A stretch of 62,810 bases of DNA from Burkholderiaceae bacterium (GCA_021738065.1 JAIPCT010000008.1:1-62810), one strand, 5' to 3'; positions 55,032-62,810 are shown, counted from the stretch's first letter. A program made the numbers and translations. Notes: generated by a model from the sequence alone, not told the origin.

Positions 55032-55709
55032 TCAGAAAATCTGTTTGATGTTGTTCATGGTGACCAGGCGCGATGACCCAAGATTCAAGGTCACGCCCTG
55101 GCTGCTGTAATTGATGTTCTGCACGCCGGTAAGCTCCAGCGCCGTCGCCGCGACTTTGTCGGCGCCCCGGGTTGCCGCGACCGAGACGCTGTAGGCGCCG
55201 TTTACCGCCTGAACGCCGGCATCGGTCTTGCCGTCCCAGACATAGTTGTGCAGGCCGGCATCGAGGCGGCCCAGATTCACCGTATTCATCACAATCCCGT
55301 TGGCATCCTTGATGGTGACCGAAACCTGATCGGCTGCCGCGCCCATTTCAATCCCGCCGACCGCGCCGGCGTCGGTGAGCGTGAGACCGCTGCCGTCAAC
55401 CATGACCTGGCGTCCGACCAGAGCAGCCGCTTGCAGTGCCTCGGCATCAACGCTTGAAGACAACAGCTTGTTCAATGTCGCGTTGAGTTTCTCGATGCCG
55501 TCAACCGTGCTGATCTGAGCCAGTTGTGAAGTCATCTGGGCGTTGTCCAGCGGATTCAGCGGATCCTGGTTCTTGAGTTGCGTCGTCAAGAGTTTGAGGA
55601 AACGATCCTGCGCCTCGCTCGACACACTGGCTGTTTGCCGCGTGGAGCCATTGACTGAGTCCAGCAAAGCCTGCGTTGCCGAGTTGCCTGTCGTAACCGT
55701 GTTTACCAT
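55032..55709 (-). CDS. flgD: Flagellar hook cap protein FlgD
   Basis: A 225-residue hook-capping scaffold. Motifs are FLKLLTTQLKNQDPLNPLDNAQMTSQLAQISTVDGIEKLN and the C-terminal FlgD Tudor/Ig-like region (VNLGRLDAGLHNYVWDGKTDAGV). It follows flgC by 20 bp. Confidence 0.96.
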   Translation of the reverse strand: MVNTVTTGNSATQALLDSVNGSTRQTASVSSEAQDRFLKLLTTQLKNQDPLNPLDNAQMTSQLAQISTVDGIEKLNATLNKLLSSSVDAEALQAAALVGRQVMVDGSGLTLTDAGAVGGIEMGAAADQVSVTIKDANGIVMNTVNLGRLDAGLHNYVWDGKTDAGVQAVNGAYSVSVAATRGADKVAATALELTGVQNINYSSQGVTLNLGSSRLVTMNNIKQIF

Positions 55710-55729
55710 CTCATCTCTCCTGAAAAATT

Positions 55730-56131
55730 CTACTGGCCTATCGCCAATGTCTTCTGTATCAGTGACTTGGCGGCATTCATGACCTCGACGTTGTTCTGAT
55801 ACGCGCGCGAGGCGGAAATCATGTTGACCATTTCGTCGACCACGTTGACGTTCGGCATCGACAAATAGCCTTGTTCGTCGGCGGCCGGATTCTGCGGCTC
55901 ATACACCTGGCGAAAGGGAGCACTGCTTTCCACCACCTGGGTGACACGAACGCCAAGTCCGCCGCCTTCAACCGTGCTGGCCTTGAACACCACCTGCTTG
56001 GCACGGTAGGGCTGACCATTGGCTCCGGCTGTGCTATCGGCGTTCGCCAGATTGCTGGCGACGGCATTGAGACGCACGGACTGCGCGGTCAGCGCGGATC
56101 CGGCTATCGAGAAAACATTGAGCAGGCTCAT
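55730..56131 (-). CDS. flgC: Flagellar proximal rod protein FlgC
   Basis: A 133-residue rod protein with [26 protein letters not shown] at the N-terminus and [31 protein letters not shown] at the C-terminus. It is 4 bp downstream of flgB. Confidence 0.96.
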   Translation of the reverse strand: MSLLNVFSIAGSALTAQSVRLNAVASNLANADSTAGANGQPYRAKQVVFKASTVEGGGLGVRVTQVVESSAPFRQVYEPQNPAADEQGYLSMPNVNVVDEMVNMISASRAYQNNVEVMNAAKSLIQKTLAIGQ

Positions 56132-56135
56132 GGTT

Positions 56136-56540
56136 TTACTGGCTTATCGCCTGTTGAAGTGTCTTGAACCGACCGTTGATGAATGACAGCGCGGCCTCCA
56201 GCCGCAATGCGTTCTCCGCGAATGCGGCACGCTCGATATCCATGGTCACGGTATTGCCGTCGACGCTGGGTTGAAACTCGGTGCGGTATCTGATGGCGCT
56301 GGCGAAAGAAGACCCCGCGCCACCATCCATATGCCGGGATGAAGTAGTGCTCAAACCGACACCGCCGCGGCGCTGCCCGGCAAGGGCAGAATCCAGCGCG
56401 GACTTGAAGTCGATATCGCGGGCCTTGTAGTGCGGCGTGTCCGCGTTGGCGATATTGGAAGCCAACAATTCCTGCCGGTAACTCAAGGCGCCAAGAGCAG
56501 CGCGATGGATGCTGAGCTGGTGGTCAATTCGATCAATCAT
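56136..56540 (-). CDS. flgB: Flagellar proximal rod protein FlgB
   Basis: A 134-residue rod protein with [24 protein letters not shown] near the start. The ATG at 56540 gives MIDRIDHQL, the usual FlgB beginning; a GTG 12 bp upstream is in frame but less like the family. No strong ribosome-binding site was seen at either. It is the first gene of the flgB-flgL unit, 33 nt after the predicted start point of a sigma-54 promoter, and is divergent from flgA. Confidence 0.94.
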   Translation of the reverse strand: MIDRIDHQLSIHRAALGALSYRQELLASNIANADTPHYKARDIDFKSALDSALAGQRRGGVGLSTTSSRHMDGGAGSSFASAIRYRTEFQPSVDGNTVTMDIERAAFAENALRLEAALSFINGRFKTLQQAISQ

Positions 56541-56584
56541 GTTGTCGGTCACGGGATGTTTGGCAAGTCAATGCGCTGAACCAA

Positions 56585-56600
56585 TGCACCAACCATGCCA
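56585..56600 (-). promoter_or_regulatory. Sigma-54 promoter for flgB operon
   Basis: Minus strand reads TGGCAT-GGTTG-GTGCA: all but two bases of the -24/-12 consensus with GG and GC 10 bases apart. Transcription would start near 56573 and enter flgB. Confidence 0.75.
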
Positions 56601-56785
56601 GATCCCGCAATGCCTTCTGCCGCAAGCAAAACCGATTACATCGTCGGCTTGCCTGGGCCGTGCCGGTGTTCCTTTGGCGAATTCGGCAAGGCGTTGCGGC
56701 AAAAGTTGCCGCTCGACCGCTGTACCGCCGCTTGCGATGGGTCGATGCAATAGCCGGAGGGCTCATGGTGTTGTAACCTTGACCC

Positions 56786-57481
56786 ATGCATTCAACTCAC
56801 TTTCGTGTTTTCGCCGCCCTCGTCGCGCTGTTGGTTTTGGGCAGCAGCCTTGCCCGGGCGGCCGATGCCGAGCCCATCAAGCAAGCTATCGCCGACTTCA
56901 TGCTGATTCAGAACAAGGGCTTGCCGGGCCCCGCCAAGTACAGTATCGGCGCGATCAATGCGGGGGGGCTGGCGGCAGGCTGTCGCCGCATCGATGTGAA
57001 AATGAATGCCGGGGCTCCGCCCTGGGGTCGCACGCATGTCAATGTCCGCTGCGTTGAAGGTGCCGCATGGAACCTGTTCGTCCCGGTACAGATTCATGTC
57101 ACGGTCGACTACCTGGTAAGCGCCCGTCCCCTGCGTGCCGGTCAATTGATCGTCGAAGCCGATATCGCGCGCCGCTCTGGCGATCTGGCTGAACTTCCAT
57201 CCGGTGTGCTGACCGATCCCGCACAAGCACTTGGCCATGCCACCCGTGTTTCGTTGCCAGCGGACCGGATCGTGCGCGCCGACATGTTGAGTCTGCCGGC
57301 GGCGGTGAAACAGGGCCAAAGCGTCAAAGTGCTCTCTGGGGGCGCAGGCTTCAAAGTTGCCAGCGAGGGGCGCGCCCTGAACAATGCGACTGTCGGCCAA
57401 GTCGTTCAGGTGCGCGTCGGTTCAGGTCAAGTCGTCAGCGGGATCGCACGTAGTGACGGCGTGGTCGAGGTAGCCCATTGA
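56786..57481 (+). CDS. flgA: Flagellar P-ring chaperone FlgA
   Basis: A 231-residue periplasmic protein with a signal peptide (about 1-25, ending SLARAAD). The SAF-type C-terminal region has VDYLVSARPLRAGQLIVEADIARRSGDL and VKQGQSVKVLSGGAGFKVASEG. It assists P-ring assembly. It is divergent from flgB across 245 bp; I found no consensus sigma-54 or sigma-28 site facing it. Confidence 0.94.
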   Translation: MHSTHFRVFAALVALLVLGSSLARAADAEPIKQAIADFMLIQNKGLPGPAKYSIGAINAGGLAAGCRRIDVKMNAGAPPWGRTHVNVRCVEGAAWNLFVPVQIHVTVDYLVSARPLRAGQLIVEADIARRSGDLAELPSGVLTDPAQALGHATRVSLPADRIVRADMLSLPAAVKQGQSVKVLSGGAGFKVASEGRALNNATVGQVVQVRVGSGQVVSGIARSDGVVEVAH

Positions 57482-57622
57482 ATTCGGAAATCGGCAGCAG
57501 AATCATGCCGACCGTCAAAGATCGAAGTACTTTTCCCTGTTTTTTTGGAGTTTTTTGTTCGGCGACCATGGTAAATTGCCGTCCAGTCGCTTCAAAATCT
57601 CTGGAAAGTTAGCCCCAAAAGC

Positions 57623-57649
57623 TAAAGTCTGCTGTTTTTTGGCCGATAA
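57623..57649 (+). promoter_or_regulatory. Sigma-28 (FliA) promoter for flgMN
   Basis: It has -35 TAAAGTCT (57623-57630), an 11-base spacer and -10 GCCGATAA (57642-57649), a near-perfect flagellar sigma-28 promoter. The flgM ATG is 35 bp after it. Confidence 0.9.
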
Positions 57650-57684
57650 GTCAGCCAAGTTCAGAATCCGATGCAGGTAAACAA

Positions 57685-57972
57685 ATGAAAATCAACTCTT
57701 CGACGCCGCCGACAGTCAAGCCGCCTAGCGTACGTCCGCAGGCTGCGACAAATTCCACGGCGACGGCAAAAACCAGCGGCGCGTCCACCGCCCCCCATCT
57801 GCAGCAGACAGGGGCACTTGACACGGCGACGGCGCCTTTTGACAGCCAGCGCGTCGCGGAAATTCGCCAGGCCATTGCCGAGGGTCGTTTTCAGATCGAC
57901 GCCGACAAAATCGCAACGGGCCTGATCGACAGCGTACGCGATCTGCTGGCCAACGACCGGCCGTCTGCCTGA
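57685..57972 (+). CDS. flgM: Anti-sigma-28 factor FlgM
   Basis: A 95-residue protein that holds FliA inactive until the hook is complete and it is exported. The N-terminal half is polar and disordered (Thr/Pro/Ala-rich). The C-terminal helices FDSQRVAEIRQAIAEGRFQIDADKIATGLIDSVRDLL form the sigma-binding part. Its own sigma-28 promoter is just upstream, making a feedback loop with FliA. Confidence 0.95.
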   Translation: MKINSSTPPTVKPPSVRPQAATNSTATAKTSGASTAPHLQQTGALDTATAPFDSQRVAEIRQAIAEGRFQIDADKIATGLIDSVRDLLANDRPSA

Positions 57973-57985
57973 TCGACGGATTGCC

Positions 57986-58456
57986 TTGATCGCGATCGAC
58001 ACGCTGCTGGAGCAAACCATTGCCGAGTTGCAGCGTTTCATCACCGTCATCGGATTGGAACGAAGTACGCTGATTAGCGGTGATATCAACAAATTGCCGG
58101 AGATCGCCGAAGAAAAGTCGGCGCTGGCGACACGGCTTTCCAGGTTGGAAACCCAGCGCGACGCGGCGCTTGGCACGGCCGGTTTTGGCGTTGGGAAATC
58201 GGGCGTTGATGCGTGGCTTGCCGCGAACCCGGTCAATTCGATATCTGCAAAAAAAACCAGCTGGAAGAAATGCATGGACCTGGCTGCCGAGGCCAACCGG
58301 GAAAACGAGATCAATGGAAAACTGATTGGCGCCAGCTTGCAACAGAACAAAAAAGCGCTTGCCACCCTGCTCGGCGAATCCGCCGACACCACGATCTACG
58401 GCGCCGACGGCCAACCCAAAACGAGTTCTGGAAGGCGGCCACTCGGCAGCGCCTGA
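57986..58456 (+). CDS. flgN: Flagellar export chaperone FlgN
   Basis: A 156-residue helical chaperone for FlgK and FlgL. The N-terminal helix LLEQTIAELQRFITVIGLERSTLISGDINKL and the C-terminal region with NGKLIGASLQQNKKALATLLG fit FlgN, and the position after flgM is standard. Start codon is a TTG at 57986 without a strong ribosome-binding site. A repeat copy encodes KSALATRL within a helix (about residues 44-51). It converges with motD. Confidence 0.88.
   Translation: MIAIDTLLEQTIAELQRFITVIGLERSTLISGDINKLPEIAEEKSALATRLSRLETQRDAALGTAGFGVGKSGVDAWLAANPVNSISAKKTSWKKCMDLAAEANRENEINGKLIGASLQQNKKALATLLGESADTTIYGADGQPKTSSGRRPLGSA
58113..58137 (+). repeat. Dispersed 25-bp repeat, copy 10 (in flgN)
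   Basis: One mismatch at the last base. It is sense in flgN in the third forward frame, encoding KSALATRL inside a predicted helix, unlike most copies which lie in linkers. Confidence 0.8.
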
Positions 58457-58491
58457 GTGCCCTTCCCATTTGCGGCGCTGAAAAACCCGCT

Positions 58492-59283
58492 TTACTCGGA
58501 CAGTGGCAGTTCCACCCTGTGGTCCGGTGCCAAGGACTCGATCCGGATGGCGACGCGGCGATTGCTTTGCCGACCCTCGGCCGTGGCATTGTCTGCAACC
58601 GGTCGCTGGGCGGCAAAGCCCACTGCGCTCATGCGTCGCGGATCCACGGCGGTATCAATGAACAAGCGCACCACGCTGGACGCACGCGCGGCAGAGAGTT
58701 CCCAGTTCGAGGGAAAATACACCGTACTGATTGGGATATTGTCCGTATGTCCCTCGACGACAATCTGGAAATCCGTTGCGGCGAGAACCCTGCCGACGGC
58801 TCCCAAGGCGCGCACCGCACCCAGATCGAGCCGCGCCTCGCCCGGCGCAAACAGAACGCTGGCGTTGATGTCCACCGTGATACCCAGGGCACCCTCGGTG
58901 ACTCTGACTTTGCCATCGGCCATCAAGGGTGCCAAAGCCTGATTGAGATCATTGGCCAGATTGCGCAGATGCTCCTTTTTCGTCTGGCGGGTCTGTTCAC
59001 CTTTGGCGCGCACGGGAATCGGAACTATCGGCACTGCCGGCGGCACGACAGCCATCGGGCTCGCCACGCCTATGCCCCCGGTGTCGGGACCGCTGCGAAA
59101 TGCGGAGACGATGGAACCGGACATGACGCGGTACTTGCCTTCGTTGATCGATGAAATACCGTACATCACGACAAAAAAGGCAAACAGCAGGGTAATGAAA
59201 TCCGCGTAGGAAACCAGCCAGCGGTCGTGGTTGTCAGGCTCGTCGGATTCGCGCCGGCGGCGGCGACGTTTGTAGAGTGCCAT
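58492..59283 (-). CDS. motD: Flagellar stator protein MotD (MotB family)
   Basis: A 263-residue stator subunit. A basic N-terminus (KRRRRRRE) leads to one TM with the proton-binding Asp in VSYADFITLLFAFFVVMYG. The OmpA-type peptidoglycan-binding domain has VVEGHTDNIPI and LSAARASSVVRLFI. Its start overlaps the motC stop by one base. MotCD stators are typical of pseudomonads and relatives that also have MotAB; no motAB is in the window. Confidence 0.93.
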   Translation of the reverse strand: MALYKRRRRRRESDEPDNHDRWLVSYADFITLLFAFFVVMYGISSINEGKYRVMSGSIVSAFRSGPDTGGIGVASPMAVVPPAVPIVPIPVRAKGEQTRQTKKEHLRNLANDLNQALAPLMADGKVRVTEGALGITVDINASVLFAPGEARLDLGAVRALGAVGRVLAATDFQIVVEGHTDNIPISTVYFPSNWELSAARASSVVRLFIDTAVDPRRMSAVGFAAQRPVADNATAEGRQSNRRVAIRIESLAPDHRVELPLSE

Positions 59284-60023
59284 CAGACAAAATAGCCTTG
59301 GAGCCGGCTTTCAACGATGCGCGGGTTGTCTCCATTGGCAATGCCGACCAGTCCATCCACCAGCATTTCGCGCAGGGTGATGACCTGGGAAATATTCGCC
59401 ATCAGCTTTTTGGCGATCGGCAGAAAAATCAGATTGGCCGCGCCCACCCCGTAGATCGTGGCAACGAAGGCAACGGCAATCCCGCTGCCCAGTTTGGATG
59501 GATCAGACAGATTCTCCATCACGTGAATCAGGCCCATCACCGCGCCAAGAATACCGATAGTGGGTGAATAGCCACCGGCGGATTCCCAGACTTTTGCGGC
59601 AGCCTTGAGGCTCGACTCGAGAGCCGTGATTTCGACATCCAGCACTTCGCGCAAACGCTCCGGCTCGGCGCCATCAGCCAGCAACTGCAGCCCTCTCGCC
59701 ACAAACGGATCACGCAGCGTGCGCACTTGAGCCTCCAGCGACAGCAAGCCCTCCTTGCGTGCCATCTGGCCCCAGTTGGAAATCTGCTTGATCAGTTTCT
59801 GAGGCTCGATAGGCGGTGGATACAACACCCATCGCGCCATTTTCACACCATCCAGAAAGACTCGCAGCGGGCTTTGCAGCATCACAGCACCCAATGTGCC
59901 GCCGAAGACAATCAGAAATGCGGTGGGCTGAAACAGTGAAGCAAGATGCCCGCCTTCCAGAATCTGTCCGCCGAGTATGGCGGTGAGACCGAGTACCAAG
60001 CCGACGATGCTGATTTTGTCCAC
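59283..60023 (-). CDS. motC: Flagellar stator protein MotC (MotA family)
   Basis: A 246-residue, four-TM stator subunit with ISIVGLVLGLTAILGGQILEGGHLASLFQPTAFLIVFGGTLGAV at the start and GGYSPTIGILGAVMGLIHVMENLSDPSKLGSGIAVAFVATIYGV at the third and fourth TMs. Start is a GTG 5 bp after the fliA stop, chosen because TM1 begins there; the frame is open upstream inside fliA. Co-transcribed with fliA and motD. Confidence 0.93.
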   Translation of the reverse strand: MDKISIVGLVLGLTAILGGQILEGGHLASLFQPTAFLIVFGGTLGAVMLQSPLRVFLDGVKMARWVLYPPPIEPQKLIKQISNWGQMARKEGLLSLEAQVRTLRDPFVARGLQLLADGAEPERLREVLDVEITALESSLKAAAKVWESAGGYSPTIGILGAVMGLIHVMENLSDPSKLGSGIAVAFVATIYGVGAANLIFLPIAKKLMANISQVITLREMLVDGLVGIANGDNPRIVESRLQGYFV

Positions 60024-60028
60024 GCGTC

Positions 60029-60787
60029 TCAGGCTCCGGCAGGTGGTGCCGAGCGGCGATGCGCCGGGCCTTTGGTTTTTCCCGTGCCGGTCATCGCCAC
60101 GCGCAGCCGTGCGACGGCCTGGCTGTGCAACTGGCAAACACGCGACTCAGTAACTCCGAGAACATCTCCGATTTCACGCAGGTTCAACTCCTGTTCGTAG
60201 TACAGCGCCATCATCAGCTTTTCCCGCTCCGGCAGCGCTTCGATCGCCTCGACCAGGGCGGCACGGGTTCCCGCCTCTTCCAGAATAGCTAGCGGATCGT
60301 GAGTGGTGGCGGGCGCGTGGCGCTCGAGAAAGTCGCTGCTTTCATCCGTCATGTCCTCGATATAGACAAGCTGATGGCCGCGCGCATCTAGCAGCAGTTT
60401 TTGATAGTCCGCCAGCGACATGCCCAAAGCGCCCGCAAGTTCGCTCTCGGTTGGCGCTCGCCCATTTTCGTGTTCAAGCTTGCGGATTGCCGTTTCGACT
60501 TGACGCATCTCGCGACGCACACTGCGTGGCAGCCAGTCCAGTTCACGCAAGCCATCCAGCATGGCGCCGCGGATGCGCTGGCTGGCATAGGTTTCGAATT
60601 GGGCGCCAAGACCTTCCTGGTAGCGCTCGATTGCATCGAGCAAGCCTATCATTCCGTTCTGGACCAGATCATTCACGTCGACGCTAGCTGGCAGCTTCGC
60701 CATCAATAGGTATGCGATGCGTTTTACCAACGGAACGTACTGGGCAACGTGCCGATCTTTGGCAAGTACGCCTTGGGCGGTGTACAT
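60029..60787 (-). CDS. fliA: Flagellar sigma factor FliA (sigma-28)
   Basis: A 252-residue sigma factor. Region 2 has YVPLVKRIAYLLMAKLPASVDVNDLVQNGMIGLLDAIERY and FETYASQRIRGAMLDGLRELDWLPRSVR. Region 4 has LPEREKLMMALYYEQELNLREIGDVLGVTESRVCQLHSQAVARLR. It reads promoters such as that of flgM. It follows flhG by 35 bp. Confidence 0.97.
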   Translation of the reverse strand: MYTAQGVLAKDRHVAQYVPLVKRIAYLLMAKLPASVDVNDLVQNGMIGLLDAIERYQEGLGAQFETYASQRIRGAMLDGLRELDWLPRSVRREMRQVETAIRKLEHENGRAPTESELAGALGMSLADYQKLLLDARGHQLVYIEDMTDESSDFLERHAPATTHDPLAILEEAGTRAALVEAIEALPEREKLMMALYYEQELNLREIGDVLGVTESRVCQLHSQAVARLRVAMTGTGKTKGPAHRRSAPPAGA

Positions 60788-60822
60788 CAGTGCTGTCGCT
60801 CGGGCCGTATATGACAGATTGA

Positions 60823-61653
60823 CTATAACACCGATTCCAGACGCTTCGCGCCCGCTGCCAGAGGACGCAAGGCTCCGGCAACCGGCAGAAAACCGCCATG
60901 ATCGCCGCCTTCAGACGCCAGCGGCAGTCGGCTCTGTAAAGCCTCGGCCACGTGGTCCACCGCCGGGTCTCGCACGCATCCCAGATAGTCAAGGCGTACC
61001 CCAAGATGCTCCCGAGCGGTTTGCCGCATATTGTGAAAAATCGACAAGGCTTCCTGCTCGGATCGTGGCCGGGTGATTGCAATATGAAACCCCGCACGCC
61101 CACGCTCGATCGCCAGCAACTTGATTAGCGCGTAGGCCCGGGTAATCCCCGAGCCCTGCGCAGCGACAACCACGGCCATATGCGGCGCGGCAGATGCCAG
61201 CGAAGACAACGGCTGACCGTCGCGCGACGTGCAATCGATCAGGACATAGGAGCAGCCTTCCTGTAGTTGCCTGAGAACGGCATCAAGTTTTTCTGCCGTA
61301 GATGCATTGAACTGACCCTCGGCCGAGGCGAATCGCGCGGCGGCAATCACGCTGAGCCGAGGCGCAATCGGTTGCACCACCCCTTCTATTGAACATGCGC
61401 CGTTGACCAAGTCCAGCAAGTCCCGCCGGACCTTCATGCCAAACGCAGAGTGAACGTTTTCCTTGCCTGAATTCTCGTCGATGATGACCACGCCCTCTCC
61501 CGCTTTTGCCAAGGCGGCAGCGGTGCGCAGCAGAAGTTTGGTGCGTCCGCAGGCGTCGCGCCCCGAGACGAAAGCAACGGCACGCGCGGCAGGAGCCCTG
61601 AACAGGCGCCGCAGTCCGGCGGCCTGATCCATCTCTAAAGCGACGTCAGGCAA
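60823..61653 (-). CDS. flhG: FlhG/FleN-like MinD-type protein with degenerate P-loop
   Basis: A 276-residue protein placed and folded like FlhG/FleN, the ATPase that limits flagellar number and represses the master regulator. It is odd: where family members have KGGVGKT, this has GRDACGRT (residues 31-38), lacking both P-loop lysines. The switch I-type site reads IIDENSG and the Walker B-like one VLIDCTSR. ATP hydrolysis is therefore doubtful. It overlaps flhF by 8 bp at its start and precedes fliA. Identity rests on context and the MinD-like pattern (AAVRLRGAL-type helices, QGSGITRAYALIKLL). Confidence 0.82.
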   Translation of the reverse strand: MPDVALEMDQAAGLRRLFRAPAARAVAFVSGRDACGRTKLLLRTAAALAKAGEGVVIIDENSGKENVHSAFGMKVRRDLLDLVNGACSIEGVVQPIAPRLSVIAAARFASAEGQFNASTAEKLDAVLRQLQEGCSYVLIDCTSRDGQPLSSLASAAPHMAVVVAAQGSGITRAYALIKLLAIERGRAGFHIAITRPRSEQEALSIFHNMRQTAREHLGVRLDYLGCVRDPAVDHVAEALQSRLPLASEGGDHGGFLPVAGALRPLAAGAKRLESVL

Positions 61654-62810
61654 GGAGAGCTCCCTGAGTCAGCCCCTGATTCTGGGCAAAAGTCAGCGCT
61701 ATTTCGTCCTTGCGCAGGCTGTGCGCCGTCTCGCCAGCACCGACTTTGAAGGCACGATGCAGCAAGTATTTACGATTCGGCAAATGGAGGTCTTCAGGCA
61801 CGCGCTGGCCGTTGGCGACATAGCTCAAGGTCAGACCATGGCGCACAATGCAATCAAGGACAGGAGCCAACGCAGTGGCCTCATCAACCTTGGTCAGAAT
61901 GCAGCCAGCCATGTCCTCGCCGCTATACGCCCGCACCACGTCGTCGAGCGTGTCTCCACGACTGCCCGCGTTGAGCAGCAACAATCGATTGACGGCTCCG
62001 GATCGCGTCAGCATCGCCGCCTGATCCGCGACCATTCGATCACGCTGGCTCATGCCCACTGTGTCGATCAGCACCATGTGCTTGTCACGCAGATCTTCGA
62101 GCGTTCGCTGCAAATCTTCGCCGTCACGCACGACGAATACCGGAACGCCAAGAATCCGGCCATAAATACGCAATTGCTCATGCGCGCCGATTCGATAGCC
62201 ATCCGTCGTGATCAGCGCCAGTCGCTCGGCTCCATAGCGCACCACACAGCGAGCAGCCAGCTTGGCGGTAGTCGTGGTCTTGCCGACTCCAGTCGGGCCG
62301 ACCAGCGCATAGATGCCGCCCCTGTCGATGAAGTCTGCGTCGGACGACAAGGTGCGCAGACGTCGATTGACCGCTGCCGTGAGCCATTTGCGCCCGTCAT
62401 CCAGACTCAGATCGGCAGACATTTCCTGCACCAGACGGCGAGTGAGCGCACCGGAAAACCCGGCCGCCAGCATCTCGCCCAAAAGCAAGGCCCGGTTCGG
62501 CGCTTCGCGCGCCATTTCACCCCAGGCAAAGCCCGCCAACTGCCGTTCGAGCAAGGTTTTGATGACTCGCATCTCGTCCATCAGCTTTGCCGTCTGGTTC
62601 GAGTCTTCGCCCGTATCCAGCTGCGGATTTCCGTTGCTCGCCGCCGTCGACAAGGTTTCGACCGAGGATATTGCAGCCCTGTCGGCAGGACTTCTTCTCG
62701 CGCCACTTGGCGGAGCTGGCGAATGCTCCGGCAACTTCTGCAAGGGCACGGAAGCCGCGCGCGGCGTCGCTTTCCCCTCGGCAGGCGTTGGCGAGGCCTT
62801 GCTGTCCGCT
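61646..62810 (-). CDS. flhF: Flagellar SRP-like GTPase FlhF (5' end outside window)
   Basis: The frame is open from 62810, so the N-terminal basic domain is missing from this window; 387 codons are visible. The GTPase NG domain has G1 LVGPTGVGKTTTTAKLAAR, ITTDGYRIGAHEQL, G3 DTVGMSQRD and G4 TKVDEA. FlhF places the flagellum at the pole. A Pro/Ser/Ala-rich linker precedes the NG domain. A dispersed repeat encodes KVGAGETA close to the C-terminus. The gene overlaps flhG by 8 bp. Confidence 0.94.
   Translation of the reverse strand, partial: ADSKASPTPAEGKATPRAASVPLQKLPEHSPAPPSGARRSPADRAAISSVETLSTAASNGNPQLDTGEDSNQTAKLMDEMRVIKTLLERQLAGFAWGEMAREAPNRALLLGEMLAAGFSGALTRRLVQEMSADLSLDDGRKWLTAAVNRRLRTLSSDADFIDRGGIYALVGPTGVGKTTTTAKLAARCVVRYGAERLALITTDGYRIGAHEQLRIYGRILGVPVFVVRDGEDLQRTLEDLRDKHMVLIDTVGMSQRDRMVADQAAMLTRSGAVNRLLLLNAGSRGDTLDDVVRAYSGEDMAGCILTKVDEATALAPVLDCIVRHGLTLSYVANGQRVPEDLHLPNRKYLLHRAFKVGAGETAHSLRKDEIALTFAQNQGLTQGALLA
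61724..61748 (-). repeat. Dispersed 25-bp repeat, copy 11 (in flhF)
   Basis: Two mismatches to the shared pattern (C at position 1, T at position 10). It is sense in flhF and gives KVGAGETA about 27 residues from the C-terminus, the same frame as the CheA, MCP and FlrB copies. Confidence 0.8.

Noticed and set aside
56293-56306. GGCGCTGGCGA within flgB, similar to the repeat core
   Set aside because: The flanks on both sides do not match, so it is a chance 11-mer in GC-rich coding DNA.
61687-61711. Another partial repeat match near the end of flhF
   Set aside because: It begins AAAAGTC but matches poorly after base 14, and copy 11 is close by. Treated as chance.

Overview
This window is a motility and signal-transduction region of a betaproteobacterium. 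The placement is inferred from gene content: a sigma-54/FlrBC-type flagellar cascade, FlhF/FlhG, MotCD and a CheZ/CheV-containing chemotaxis set, in GC-rich DNA with Rhodocyclales/Nitrosomonadales-like proteins. No rRNA, tRNA, CRISPR array, insertion sequence or phage gene was seen.

Layout. (1) 1-9847: end of a first cheA, a chemoreceptor, cheW, a receiver/HD-GYP protein, a large PAS hybrid kinase and a convergent FixJ-type regulator. (2) 10098-20361: main chemotaxis run cheR-cheB-cheD, an HDOD gene, a double-length cheV, cheY-cheZ-cheA and a J-domain protein. (3) 20405-29144, minus strand: a Sel1-repeat protein, a diguanylate cyclase, a membrane-anchored methyltransferase, a second HD-GYP protein, a lipoprotein and an exported alpha-carbonic anhydrase. 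(4) 29404-43938: fliE and flrBC on the minus strand, then fliF-G-H-I-J and fliK-L-M-N-O-P-Q-R on the plus strand. (5) 43948-57481: flgB-C-D-E-F-(second flgE)-G-H-I-J-K-L plus a lipoprotein on the minus strand, with flgA divergent. (6) 57685-62810: flgM-flgN on the plus strand, then flhF-flhG-fliA-motC-motD on the minus strand; flhF runs off the window.

How it works together. FlrB/FlrC should activate sigma-54. Consensus-like sigma-54 promoters are visible before fliE, fliK and flgB. FliA (sigma-28) acts later, and a near-perfect sigma-28 promoter precedes flgM, its anti-sigma factor. Receptors, CheW and two CheA kinases feed CheY. CheZ, CheV, CheB, CheR and CheD adjust signal and adaptation. 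Three c-di-GMP turnover proteins lie among the motility genes.

Most unusual signals: a dispersed 25-bp sequence in at least 11 copies, ten inside genes and one over a stop codon, open in all six frames and contributing short peptides to CheA, the chemoreceptor, FlrB, FlhF, FlgJ, FlgN and others; a CheV-CheV fusion; a hybrid kinase whose receiver has Asn in place of the phospho-accepting Asp; an FlhG with a degenerate P-loop; a G-quadruplex/hairpin element in the fliE leader; and an extra hook-protein paralogue between flgF and flgG.
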